Below, in pieces: positions 44,101-54,570 of a DNA stretch of 64,000 nucleotides. Source of the DNA: Nereocystis luetkeana. Lineage: Eukaryota; Sar; Phaeophyceae; Laminariales; Laminariaceae. The number at the start of each line of letters is the position of its first letter. Positions within the stretch are counted from its first letter, which is position 1. Where the stretch lies: the NCBI GenBank assembly GCA_031213475.1, contig JARUPZ010000017.1, positions 3,964,849 through 4,028,848 of the forward strand, given 5' to 3'. The position numbers and the translations under genes are program-made. Under the pieces are notes generated by a model. That model ran no database searches, was not told where the DNA came from, and saw nothing but the letters and a program-made list of their open reading frames with translations.

Positions 44101-47100
44101 CACCTCACGGCGTTTCGAGCTCGGTGCAAGCAATGTCTGCTCTTGGTCGGTGAACACCCGACGTGCTCCGTCCCGGCATGGTAGGGATGCGAGGGTCTGT
44201 GGTCATACGACTACGGCCGTGCATAATATCAAGTACCCCCCCCCCCCCCCACCCGCCTCTTCCGAGGCTTTTTGCTGTCAGGAGTGCTTGGGGGCAAGCG
44301 AAAAACGCACCTCTTCCTCGTTGCTGATGCCCATCTGCTCCCGTACAAACTGTTCCACCATCGAGTTTTCGGCCTCAATCTCCGCTTTTACGTGGGTCAG
44401 GTATTCCTGCCGAGCAGACGTAGATTAGAGCGGGAAACGGTAACTATTAATAACAACTAAATATTGCTAGCTAGATTAACGTTTCATTTTGCCTTCCGGC
44501 GGCGTGAAAGTCAGCATTCACTCAGAATGAAACCGCTGACACGACTCATTCGTCGAGTGCCAATAACCTTACCCAACAAGTTCTCCTTCCCTGCGTGTGC
44601 TCGGTTTGATAAACGCACTACAGTAGTAACACCCTTTACCCGGCACGTGTGTTCTATTTCAAGAGGTCATAGTCTCCTAAAACTATTGAAACGAATCGAC
44701 ACTTGCGCTGCACAACGGCCAAGCGCCCGGCGCAGTCGGTGGTGTTTGACAAGACCTATGCCGCTTTGTCTTCGACGAGCGGGGGGGGCAACAACAACAA
44801 CAACAACAACAACAACAAAAAAGGCAGTGCAATCTGTTCCACCGCACAATTTTCGGCGACAATCTCCGCTATCAATAGTGCATGAGCCCGGTGGATACTC
44901 CTGTGGAGAGACCAACATAACCGACAAACAGCCGTCGACGAGGTTTTGGCATTTTGTCACACATTTGACAGAGCCCTGATCCGTGCTTCACGACCTAGAC
45001 CTGTCAGGAAACGTACATATCTATAATAATCCCAGGTATATATTATTATATACATATAAATAATGTTGAGTACTACCCCCCCCCCCCCCCCGCGCGAGGT
45101 TGTGGAAGTGGCCACACCGGAAAAAAATGTAACTCGATGCCTTTGAACCTGTGCAAGAACGTCCGCTTCACAAGAGGTTCTTGGTAGGGCGGCGCAGTTC
45201 ACCCTTCATACAGCTCGCCGACACGAGCACCCCACGTCTCGCTTCGCGCTCGGTTCGAACAAATGTCTGCCTGGTCGGTGACAACCCGACGTGCTCCGTC
45301 CCGGGTGCAAGGGTCTACGGTTGCACGACTGCGGCCATGCATGACATGAGCATACCTCCCCCCCCCCCCCCCCCCCACTCCTCCCGTGCCTCCTACTTCA
45401 TGAAATATGGTAGTTATAGTGTGGGATACCCCTTAAGGTGTAACTGACGACAGATCATTTACAGATCATTTACAGATCATTCCCACTTGATGACCTAGAT
45501 GTTTCAGGGTAGCTAGATAATCTATCCCTTATCCGTATGATCTGTAGGATCTAGCTCATGTTGCCGGTCGGGAGCCGTATATTTCAGCGTGATCGACAGC
45601 AGGGCGTGTTTCCTGGGTTGGATATGTACTGTACAGAGCCTGAACGACATCTCACGTTAGGATCTAGAAGATCAATGTCATGATCTGTCCCGAGCCGTGC
45701 ACTGTTGTCTCCTGCCATATCCCCCCCCCCCCCATCCACACCCGTATGTGACATGGAGGAGTTTGGTACACTAGATAGCAGCGAGCAAATGATCGCTATC
45801 CTAGGAGATAGATGGTGGCCACAGGCGGCGAAATAGGAAGGGGATAAGACTAGAAATCAATTCTATGTAATACATGGAAAGAACTTAATGAGCGCCCATA
45901 TGTTGGAGGTGTCTCTATTAGGAGTAGGAACGGTTCTACGTCTCGAAAGGGATGCGTGGTCAATGGTCTAATGACTAAGCAAGCAACACATGAGCACCCC
46001 CCCCCCCCAATCCACGCCCCACGTGAGCTTACCGGAACCTTGCCGAAATCTTCTTTATCGAGGTAGTTCACCGGCGGCAGGTGTCGATTTGCGGGCGTCG
46101 CGAGGATAGCATCCACCGCATTTGCCGTGACGAAGTTTTTGCCGCTGTGGAGGCCCATCGGCGGGCGCTCTTCCCTCCACGGAACCGGAGGTTTGCGCCT
46201 TTTTTGTTTTTGTTTGTAATTTAGGTCGGTCGGCCGGTATGTTCGTCGATAGATGAATACGTGCATAGATAGATAGAGAGATAGATAAATCGGTCGGTAG
46301 GTCGGTCGGTCGATCGATCTATCAGTCGGGTGGTCGGTAAGTAGGTCGGTCGGTCGGTAGTTCGGTAGGTAGATAGGTCAGTAGTCGGCCGCCCGATCGG
46401 TAGTCTGGTAGATAGATAGGTCGGTAGGCCGGCCGACCGGTCGGTAGATCGGCAGGTTGGCCGGTGTTGGGAAGGAAAAGGGCGCGAGTAACAGGTTACC
46501 GATGAGTACGTGTGGTTGCAAGCGGCAAATACCACTCGGGGTTGAAGGTTGTTGGGGAGGGGGGGGGGGGGGGGTTGTAAGTGAGTTCAATTTGGGATTT
46601 TCATTCAGCGCTTGTTTTGGCGTTCGTATCGTTTCGCCTTTTTTGTGTTTTGTACCGTTTGGCTTGGTTTTGTTGCGTTTTGTAACGTCGCAGCGACAGA
46701 GTCTACCGCTCGAGCCGTGGCGAATTCTGGCCGCTGTGTAGGCCCGTCGGCAGACGCTTTCCCACCACGGAACCGGAGCTATGCGTTTTTTCTCTTTGAG
46801 TGTGGTCGGTCGGTATTAGGGGGAGAGGGTGTGACAGGGTGCAAATAAGTGCGCGCGGTTGGCAGTGTCTGACCAACTTGCGGCGGATTTTTCGTGCTGC
46901 CAAAGCCTGGGCCGGGTTTCCTGATAATTTCTATTGTAGGTATCCTGCACCATACTTTGCCACACAGCGCAGGTATATTGCTCATAATGGGTCGAGTAAT
47001 TGGTGACCGGAACACACACAAAGACACAACACCCCCTGGGACGTTTTCGTCGAGCTGAGTTTCTCCAGTGCCAATGAGCTCTCACACACAACTAAAATCG

Positions 47101-50100
47101 GGGCGTTTTGGAAACATGTCGTCGCTATCTTCACAGATACCCATTTCTCAGCTTTTTTTCGCTCTCCCAGTTGCCGTGAAAATCCGATTGGAAATCCGTC
47201 CAGGGGGACGTGCTATCTTGAGTACTATACTTCGTTTTCTTGTTTCCTGACAGCCCAGTACGTCATTCCATCACACTTATTACGGGGGACCATGGTAAAT
47301 AGTACCAAATATTTGTTGGTAATGATAGGGAAGTAAATAGGTTTTTGCGTGAGCCGTAGGTCCTATTTAGTATGGTCCCCCGTATTAGTGTTCTTCGTCG
47401 AGGGTGAGCAAAGCGCAGAAACTCTTGGAAAAATAGAGAAACAAACCTTATTCTGGTCGATAGGTTGGAACCGCCTCTCTCAGCGCTCCGCTGTCGTCCT
47501 GCCCGTCCTTCTAACCCCCCCCTTCTTGCATAACTACCGCCGGCACCACCATCACCAACACTACCACCACCACCGCCACCGCCACCACCACCGCCACCAC
47601 CGCTACCACCACCACCGCCACCACCACCACCACCACCACCACCACCACCACGACTGTCACCGCCGCCGCCGCCGCCGCCGCCGCCGCGGCTGCCGCATCG
47701 GTTGAGCGTCGGCAAGTCCGGCCGCTTCCCGGCTCTCCTCCGCGCTTCTGTCCCTTCTCCCTTTCTCAAGAAGTGACTCGGTTCCGTCGACCGCCCCCCC
47801 CCCTTAATCCCATCTGGTTCAAGGCAGGACAAGACGGATGCAGTTAAACCAGGATGCGCGCCACGAGAACGTACGTTTATAGCACTTTTTCTGGCTATCA
47901 TACTTCCTAACGCCGGGCAGATCACTATCCCCACATAGATTATCTAGATCCTGACCTGCCCTTGTGAGAGGTTGTGCAGGATCTGTACAGCACAGATCCT
48001 TCACAGAAAGCATGCGCTAGATCGCGCAGAGTATACGGCTCCCACCCGGCAACATGAGCTGTATCTCATACAGATCATACGGATCATACAGCTCCGGAAT
48101 CTATCTATTAATATATACCTGCCCTCTGAAAGATTTATGCCATCGAGTGGTTATCTAATCGAGGTATAGATGGGCATACTACCGCCTCGAGAGGGTTAGC
48201 CGGCTATTTTCGCGACATACACTATCGAGACACGACACGTAATCTAAACGTGGAAAGTTTGCTGAGCTTAAGCGTTATTTTACCAACCCGTCGGAGGATT
48301 ATAAAACGAAGCAAATATATATATATATAATATATATATATATGTATATATACCTGCGGACAAGAGATACGAATTGGTGTTCCGTTGACCCTCTTGGGAC
48401 TCGAGAAATGAAAATGGACGATAAAAAAAGTGGCCAACTCTTCAGCAACGAAAACTGCGTGGTTGCGGGGGGTGATACAATTTGGACGCCAAAATGATCA
48501 TTGTTTTAGCCTCACTCACTCTCGGAGACCCAAAGGTGTTAACAGAACCGCTGGATCAAATCATAGGCGATGTATACACGTTGTTGGATCGTGACAAGAT
48601 ACACGAAACAACAACAACATATCCTTCAGGTTTTTCTGCTTCTCACCAGTGCGATGCTTGTGAGTGGTCGAAGTTACGCCGCACATTACGAAGGGCAATC
48701 AATACGACGTGACATGACGCATGATCATCACATCCCATTGTTTTACCACTACTACGTTTGTTTGTTTGTATCACTATTACGGGGCGCCATACTTAACAGG
48801 ACCTATGATACACATAAAAACCTATATGTTTCACCATTTTTACTAACAATATTTGGTCCTGTTAACTATGGTCCCCCGTAATAACGTGTTTGCCCATTTA
48901 TTGCCACTATTGGATTTGCCCGTTATTGCCACTACTTGGTATTATCTCCGCCATCCAACAAGGTGCAGAAGCATGAGCTTCAGCGTTGATCACTCAAAAA
49001 CATTTCGCATCCCAAGAAGGAAGAAGAGACCAGAAACAAATCGAATTACTTAATGGACTCTATCAATAGCTCCATGTACGTGCAGTAGGTGTGAGTCTCC
49101 CGAAACGAAGCAACTGATTTATAAACACTACAAGTAGGATATCGTTGGTCAAAGAAGAAACATATGAACTACACGAGTCTAAAACTCCATTCTGCATCGT
49201 ACGCATCATACCAAAAAAAGAAAACGTTACACATGTCCGAATCTACAGCGATTTCGGTGTTCTGCTGGTACTTACACGTGCTGCTCTTCGCTTTTCGCTG
49301 GTTGAAGATCGAGCTGGGCTCGTACCGATCATGGTTCACGGTGCTTTTGTACATGGGCAGTTTTACCTACCGATGAGCGACGCCGCGGCGGTGGCGGCGG
49401 CGGCGGTGGGGGCGACAACGGGCGCACAGGCAGACAGGTGGATGTCGGAGAGCACGCGGCGCGGCGTAGCGGAAAGATCTATCGGTCGGAAAAAAAACAG
49501 CGTAAAACTCGACGGGTTTTCGAGGGCTCTACGTATAGACCTTGGTACGGCTCCGACAAAATGACTGAAAAATGCTCAACTTTTAAGACAGGGCTGTTCG
49601 CGGGTCATGATCCGACCTGCGGGTCGGGTCAGGAGGTGTTCAAAACCTTACGGGCCGGGTCGAGTTGGGTAAACAAATGTTCAAAGTGGCGCAGGTCGGG
49701 TCGGGTCGAGAGGTTTTCTCGCGGGTCGGGCCAGGTCGGGTCAACAGGTTGTGAAAATCTCACGGGTCGGTTCAGGTAATGACCCACGAAAGACGGGTCA
49801 CCAGCGGATCGGGCCAGCATGACCCAAAAGTTGCTTTCTGCTGATCCGAGGGTCGGACCCGCGGATCCGGCCCGCGGAACCGACACTTCAATGTTTTCCC
49901 TCTTTCTGCTTAATGGCTTCTCTCACGCCAATACTCAATTGTGCTCCTTTAGTATCGTTCTCAAACGTTAAAACACCGCCAAATCTGTAACGTATGCCCG
50001 CATCCATCCATACCCACTACAGAAAGGCGAAACATCCAATAAAGATGTATCGATTTTGGCTTTGTCGAGCCACGGGCCGGGTACGCGGGTCGAACCGCAG

Positions 50101-51142
50101 GTCGAGAGAAATGGTCTCGCGGGTCGAGGTGGACCGACCCGTGATATGACCCGTATCTTACCGGCCAATCAGAATCTGTCAGGCCAGGTCGGGTCGGGTC
50201 GGGTCGGGTCGGGTCGGGTCGGTTCGGGTCGGATCGGATCGGGTCGGATCAGAAGGTTTTCAAAATATCGCGGGTCGGGTCGGGTCAGGTCAAGACACGT
50301 AGAACAAATCGCGGGTCAGGTCGAGTCAGCTGACCCGACCCGACCTGACCCGTGAGATTTGAGCTGACCCGCGAACAGCCCTACTTTAGGATATATGATG
50401 GAATATATACTATTTCCCCTCGAAACAAGATGAGTGCATCTATTTTATCGCCCCGGTGCCATCACACCGGTACTTTAGCATTCTTGTTGTTTTATTTTTT
50501 TTGGCCCGTGTGGTTTTTCTTCTTCCTGCTGGCTATGAGTATGCCAATTTCGATATTTCGAGCTGGATTTTTCGTCCGAGATAAAAAATCGTACTATTAA
50601 TAAGGAATGACACCGGCACTACTGTAGCGGCAGCCGGTACTACTACTCCGCGCAACTACCACACTATGAATAATGCTATCGGTGCCAAACGATAACCTCA
50701 CCGGCACTATAGCGGGCAGCCGGCACTACTCAGCCGGCACTATAGAGGGGCCAGCGCTGCTGTACCCTGTCGTAGAAAGGTATTCCCTACCCTACCGCAC
50801 TATAGAGGGCAGCAGGCACTATTCAACCGGCAACATAGAGGGCAGCAACCGGCACTATAGAGGACTATGGAGGGACCGCTACTGCAGTGCACACTAAGTA
50901 GCTCACCCACCTCTACCTTACAGAAAACCGTAGGTAAGCCGTAGACAAAAGTAGGCCGTATTAATGGGCCCCAAGAGGGATAACGCGGCTCGGCACGGGG
51001 CTCTCACATTTTCTTCCTTGTACTTCGGCAGCAGGTTGTAAATACTCTCCAGCCCCCCGCACCCGTCGCTCGTATCGCCTCCCTGTTGCGGAAACGCCCC
51101 CCCTCCCCTCTTCGCACCCGCCGCCACCGTCGCTGGAAGCAT
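41115..51142 (-). CDS. ENKUR: Enkurin (calmodulin-binding ciliary protein), complete, 7 exons
   Basis: Enkurin is a ciliary/flagellar microtubule-inner protein and channel adaptor. Exons: 51142-51008, 49366-49276, 47813-47447, 46198-46033, 44406-44311, 41660-41578, 41250-41115. All six junctions are GT-AG and in phase, giving 357 residues. Family landmarks in order: LESIYNLLPKYKEEN (31-45), VKLPMYKS, EPSHFLRKG, KPPVPWREERPPMGLHSGKN from about residue 200, FGKVP|EYLTHVKAEIEAEN across the exon 4/5 junction, then the C-terminal enkurin domain EEQADLVDKLKAKWDNVN..RYQLLTH..EKELDELEADLSLLTRG. ATG 51142 is the first in-frame Met of exon 1. Exon 3 holds a Gly-rich insertion encoded by GGT/GGC repeats (47545-47690), not usual in the family. 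Introns are 327-2,650 bp and hold several transposon families. An enkurin gene implies that the organism makes motile cilia at some stage. Confidence 0.92.
42173..42417 (+). mobile_element. MITE family 2, copy B (enkurin intron 5)
   Basis: GAGGCGATCTACGATAGAAG at the left and CTATCGTAGAACGCGTC at the right, with CGACGATTTTGGGTTAAGG and AGCCCCGTTATTCAGA inside. Confidence 0.75.
42955..43066 (+). mobile_element. MITE family 1, copy 6 (enkurin intron 5)
   Basis: The best-preserved copy: TATTACGGGGGACCATAGTT..AACTATGGTCCCCCGTAGTA, with inverted ends of about 30 bp around GTAAAAAAAATGG / CGTTTTTATGCATACC. Confidence 0.9.
43911..44250 (+). repeat. Poly-C-tailed repeat P1 (enkurin intron 5)
   Basis: From GTGTATGGTGAACCAACC + AAGAGGCAGTTACATAGTAC to GGCCGTGCATAATATCAAGT + C14. 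It ends about 60 bp from the exon 5 donor. Confidence 0.75.
45099..45376 (+). repeat. Poly-C-tailed repeat P1 (enkurin intron 4)
   Basis: GGAAGTGGCCACACCGG, CGCTTCACAAGAGGTTCTTG, CTGGTCGGTGACAACCCGAC, CATGCATGACATGAGCATAC + C18. Confidence 0.75.
45450..45710 (+). repeat. GATC-family dispersed repeat (enkurin intron 4)
   Basis: GATCTAGCTCATGTTGCCGG, TTTCCTGGGTTGGATATGTA, ACAGAGCCTGAACGACATCT, CACGTTAGGATCTAGAAGAT. Confidence 0.75.
45842..46012 (+). repeat. Poly-C-tailed repeat P2 (enkurin intron 4)
   Basis: TGTAATACATGGAAAGAAC, GAGCGCCCATATGTTGGAGG, TAGGAGTAGGAACGGTTCTA, GGGATGCGTGGTCAATGGTC, CAACACATGAGCAC + C-run. The tail ends about 20 bp from the exon 4 splice donor. Confidence 0.75.
46228..46450 (+). 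repeat. GGTC/GATA tetranucleotide tract (enkurin intron 3)
   Basis: About 220 bp of GGTCGGTCGGTAGGTAGATA variants directly upstream of enkurin exon 4. A short GGTCGGTCGG patch also follows the exon-fragment duplicate at 46804. Confidence 0.9.
46714..46800 (-). pseudogene. Duplicated fragment of enkurin exon 4
   Basis: In enkurin intron 3. On the minus strand it matches exon 4 and its acceptor flank (46124-46210): CTCCGGTTCCGTGG, GGCCTACACAGCGGCCAGAA, plus the adjoining T-run and GGTCGGTCGG tract. The reading still shows LPTGLHSGQN, like PPMGLHSGKN in the real exon, but the frame shifts before it. Confidence 0.75.
47278..47387 (+). mobile_element. MITE family 1, copy 7 (enkurin intron 3)
   Basis: TATTACGGGGGACCATGGTA..TAGTATGGTCCCCCGTATTA, 59 bp from the exon 3 donor. 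Confidence 0.85.
47930..48135 (-). repeat. GATC-family dispersed repeat (enkurin intron 2)
   Basis: Inverted copy: GTATGATCTGTATGAGATAC, CATGTTGCCGGGTGGGAGCC, GAAGGATCTGTGCTGTACAG, CAGGTCAGGATCTAGATAAT. Confidence 0.7.
48775..48883 (-). mobile_element. MITE family 1, copy 8 (enkurin intron 2)
   Basis: Same termini, with the core inverted (CACATAAAAACCTATATG .. TTTTTACTAACAATATTTGG), showing insertion in the opposite orientation. Confidence 0.85.
49590..50382. mobile_element. hAT-like non-autonomous transposon with GGGTC-pentamer interior
   Basis: Ends AGGGCTGTTCGCGGGTCA and TGACCCGCGAACAGCCCT are perfect 18-bp inverted repeats. Counting the preceding C and following A, the ends read CAGGGCTG..CAGCCCTA, as in hAT elements. 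The flanks TTTTAAGA and CTTTAGGA could be a decayed 8-bp target duplication. The 793-bp interior is mainly GGGTCGGGTC (left) and its variants, with a non-repetitive middle (49890-50060). No transposase. Lies in enkurin intron 1. Confidence 0.75.
50698..50893 (+). repeat. CCGGCACTATAGAGGG repeat, copy 2 (enkurin intron 1)
   Basis: Same order of variants as 21169-21402: CACCGGCACTATAGCGGGCA, CTGTACCCTGTCGTAGAAAG, TACCGCACTATAGAGGGCAG, AACCGGCAACATAGAGGG. Confidence 0.8.
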
Positions 51143-51394
51143 TCTTTCCCCGAGACCAGACAGGCGTAGTACCAACCAGTACTTTTTATTTTCAACTATC
51201 CCGAATCAACTTCCAACTCGAGTTGAAGCACCGCCCAGCACCGCCAGCACTTTTTTATTTACCCCTGGAATGTTTGCGCCATGGGTGATTCCGATCGCGT
51301 AGTAGTGCTTGCTCCCTGCGGTCGTGGCGATGGCGGAAGCAGCAGCAGCAGCAGCAACAACAACAACAACAACAACAGCGGTATCGACGGAAGG

Positions 51395-51651
51395 AGGCGT
51401 TCTACGATAGAGGTTCACGCTAATTTTTCTGAGGCTTCTTCCTCACTTGAGGAGCTCCATACACCTCACCCGAAAACTGATGTCAGCAAAAAATCAGATC
51501 GCATCCCGATGAATATTCCCATGGTCAAAGTATACTAACACGTCATTTTTTCGTTACAAGATTGGAATTCCGACGATTTTTGAGTTAAGGAGCCCCGTCA
51601 TTCAGAGAACAAAATTAGCGGAAAAGTGCTACCTCTATCGTGGAACGCGTC
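51395..51651 (+). mobile_element. MITE family 2, copy C
   Basis: The best copy: AGGCGTTCTACGATAGAGGT at the left, ACCTCTATCGTGGAACGCGT + C at the right, about 257 bp. It sits right after a CAG/CAA tract, upstream of enkurin. Confidence 0.85.
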
Positions 51652-51754
51652 GAAGGAGGTGTTCGTCGTTGGTTGTTTCGCGAAATTGTTGCCGTCGTTA
51701 GTGTTCTGTGGTCGGTCTGGGGAGCTACCTTATGTAGGGTATGAGGGGGGGGGT

Positions 51755-52262
51755 ACTCTTTGCCATGCATGACCGTAGTCATATGACCATAGACCTTCGC
51801 ATCCCTAAAACCCCGGGACGGAGCATGCCGGGTTTTCACCGACCAGGCAGACATTATTTGCACCAAGCGCGAAGCGCCGTGAGATGTGGGGTGAGTCGCA
51901 TGAAGGGTGAGCTGCATCCTACCAAGAACCGCTTGTGAGGCGGATTTTTTCTCATTAAGCATGACAGCGTCAATGAATTGGTTTATTTTCTGGTGTGGCC
52001 ACTTCCAGAGACAGCAATGAGTTTACCATGCAGCTGCGTCGGTGGTGCGTTACCATATACTTCGTACCCTCTACGTCATGCGATCACCCCCCTTGTGCGG
52101 AGTGAAGGTTCTCACCGCCTAAAAATGATCTAACTCGACCGCCAGCCGTGGTGACCGCAAAAAAACGGTACCCTGGCTGTCTAGCCCACGCAATGAGAGG
52201 CGTGTTCTACAGCGTCGTCGCCAACCGACGCCAACCCAATCTATATTTATATGTATACCAGG
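51755..52262 (-). repeat. Poly-C-tailed repeat P1, near full length, inverted
   Basis: G-run + TACTCTTTGCCATGCATGAC, TGCCGGGTTTTCACCGACCA, CTTCCAGAGACAGCAATGAG, CTTGTGCGGAGTGAAGG, GCGTCGTCGCCAACCGACGC. The same block order as 13620-14155, read on the other strand. Confidence 0.75.
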
Positions 52263-53439
52263 TATAGAACTACATACTTAGATCACAACCCCTGAGCGTG
52301 CTCGGTTGGTGCATCCCTGGCCTCTCAGAGCTCCCACTTCCAAACCGCCTCCTTTTATTACTTGCCGGACCTTTCCAGCAGTTCTTTGTTTTCTCGGTCC
52401 TTTCTTCCTTTTTTTTTTTCTTTGTTTCGTGTGCGTGCGTGTTCTCCGACCACGGCATCGCGGGAGGACCCGGCACCGTCGCGAGTGCCAGCGGGTGCTG
52501 GCGGGTAGAGGGGGGGTTACAAGGAGCGCAGTCGCCGCTTTCGTGCCTAGGCGTCGCGTGTGCCTCGAGACACGAGGGATGCATGAACGGGCTTTGTCTG
52601 GCTTCGACTTATGATTGTTGATAGAGTATGTACGAATTTATAAAGGTCGTTCGGGAGGGCAAGATACTATTCAAGCTGTGCTTATTTTTGCGACCATGCT
52701 GAAGTTGAAAGAGGGAGGTGTGCAGTTTGAACACCAACGTTATCGAGCTGGCGAACGACGGCCACGGTGAGCACCGGGCTTCACGCGGGGCGGGCGACGG
52801 GGCTGATTGTGGCAGAGAGTAATAAAAGCTTTACCCGGACCGAATCGGTAGCGAGGTGGTCGCGAGAGGGGCGGGCGGCGTACGAGGCTGAGAGAGAAGC
52901 TCTTCTGTGCGATTTTTTCCAGCAGGCATTGATTTTATTCTTCTCTTCTTTTTGACCGGGTGTAAGGTGTTCCAATCAGGCAGAAAAATATTACACGAGA
53001 GGGGACGCGGATTTTTTTCCTTTCCGAGTTCTCGGTTTCATTTTCATTGTTTTTGCTGCTGTGCCGGCGTGCTGTGCTTTCGCTTTCTTCGTACATACAG
53101 TACAGACACAGAGCATATCGAAAGAACAAAATAAGTACAGACAGTAGTACCCTACCTGGGGTATGTACGTACGTACGACATCCGCGACGCGAAGCGTATA
53201 TGTGGCATCCAAGCTGACGTCGGAGCTGTTTTTCCCTGAGGCATGGCGGTGGGACTCTTGGCATTATCAAGTCGCCGGTTTGCAATTACGATCCTTGAAA
53301 AAACTAAACTCAATCGTGGACCTCTGTTCGCTTCGCATAATTTCATGTACTTTTTTCCTTCCCGAGCGAGCGTAGCGGGCGGCGTAGACCGCCCGCGGAG
53401 CGAAGCGCCTTGTATAACATAGGTATAGGGAAGGGATAT

Positions 53440-53945
53440 TCATTATCATGCACGGCCGTAGTTGTATGACCATAGAACCTCGCATCCCTACATTGCCGGG
53501 ACGGAGCACGCCGGGTTTTCACCGACCAGGCAGATATTGCTTGCACCAAGCGCGATGCGCCGTACGGTACTGGGCGATTCGCATCAAGGGTGAGGTTCAT
53601 CCTGTACTAAGAACCGCCTTTGAGGAGTATTTTTTCGCTTGTGAATGACGGCGTCAATTAATTGATTTAATTTCTGGTGTGGCCACTTCCATAGAAAGTA
53701 GTATGGGTTTACTATGCAATTGCCTCGTGGGTGCCTTGCCATATACACACTACGGTATACGATCCCCCCCCTTGCGCGGAGTTCTCCCCACACAAAAAAT
53801 ATCAAGCTCAACCAGTAGCCGTGGTGACTGCAAAAACCAAATCGAATAAAAAACGGTACTCCGGTTATCTAGCTCACGCAGTGAGAGCTCTGTTTTACTG
53901 CGTCGTCGCCAACCGACGCCAACCCAAACCATGTATATACCAGGT
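53440..53945 (-). repeat. Poly-C-tailed repeat P1, near full length, inverted, C-tail lost
   Basis: CATGCACGGCCGTAGTTGTA, GCCGGGTTTTCACCGACCAG, GTGGCCACTTCCATAGA, CCTTGCGCGGAGTTCTC, CGTCGTCGCCAACCGACGCC. Relative to 51755-52262 it lacks the G-run at its 3' end. Confidence 0.7.
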
Positions 53946-54299
53946 ACGTGGTATATTATATAGGAAGGGGTATGGGGGGGTGAGTTAAGGCGTCGTTTAT
54001 TGCTTTTGCCATCGGACAATGTGCAGCACGAATGAGCTTCAACGTTGATCTCACGTATACACTAAGATTCCCAGCGACTCAATTAACTACTTGAGATATA
54101 TTCGTAGTGTGGATTTTTTACTTTCAAGTATTGTTTTCGCAGACTATATTTGAAGGTTGCGCGCGTTATTTTTCAACTATTTAGGTTGCTCGCGGTAGTG
54201 TTTTTCACGATCGAGCGTATTCTGCAGTATGGCACCTGTGTCGCCTCTTTTTATGGTTGGTGTTGCTGACCAGGACCCATGCGGCGTAACCACGCACCT

Positions 54300-54570
54300 A
54301 ATCAGCACAGCGGAAGCAACCCACAACTCGGACAAACCTTGGTCTATACCGGTATCCTCTACTGTAGTTCCTCATATGCCGTTTCGCGGAGTTATGAAGG
54401 GCAAGATCTACTGCCGTATAATATCCAACCCAGGAACATGTGCACGATCGTGCAGACTATATGGGTCCCACCCACCAACATGAGCTACTGCTGTAGATCA
54501 TACAATGTCGGGAATATATCTGCCTTGAAAGGCCTAGCGTAGACCATGATCTATCATTAGGCGACCTGTC
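54300..54570 (-). repeat. GATC-family dispersed repeat, divergent
   Basis: Inverted: TATGATCTACAGCAGTAGCT, CATGTTGGTGGGTGGGACCC, CATGTTCCTGGGTTGGATAT, GTAGATCTTGCCCTTCATAA. Recognisable layout, much drift. Confidence 0.55.

Noticed and set aside
47263-47934. 223-codon minus open frame taken as a separate Gly-rich gene
   Set aside because: It is enkurin exon 3 with flanking intron; splice sites at 47813 and 47447 and phase matching explain it.
49145-49564. 139-codon plus-strand open frame
   Set aside because: Opposite enkurin exon 2, which has matching splice phases and family similarity.
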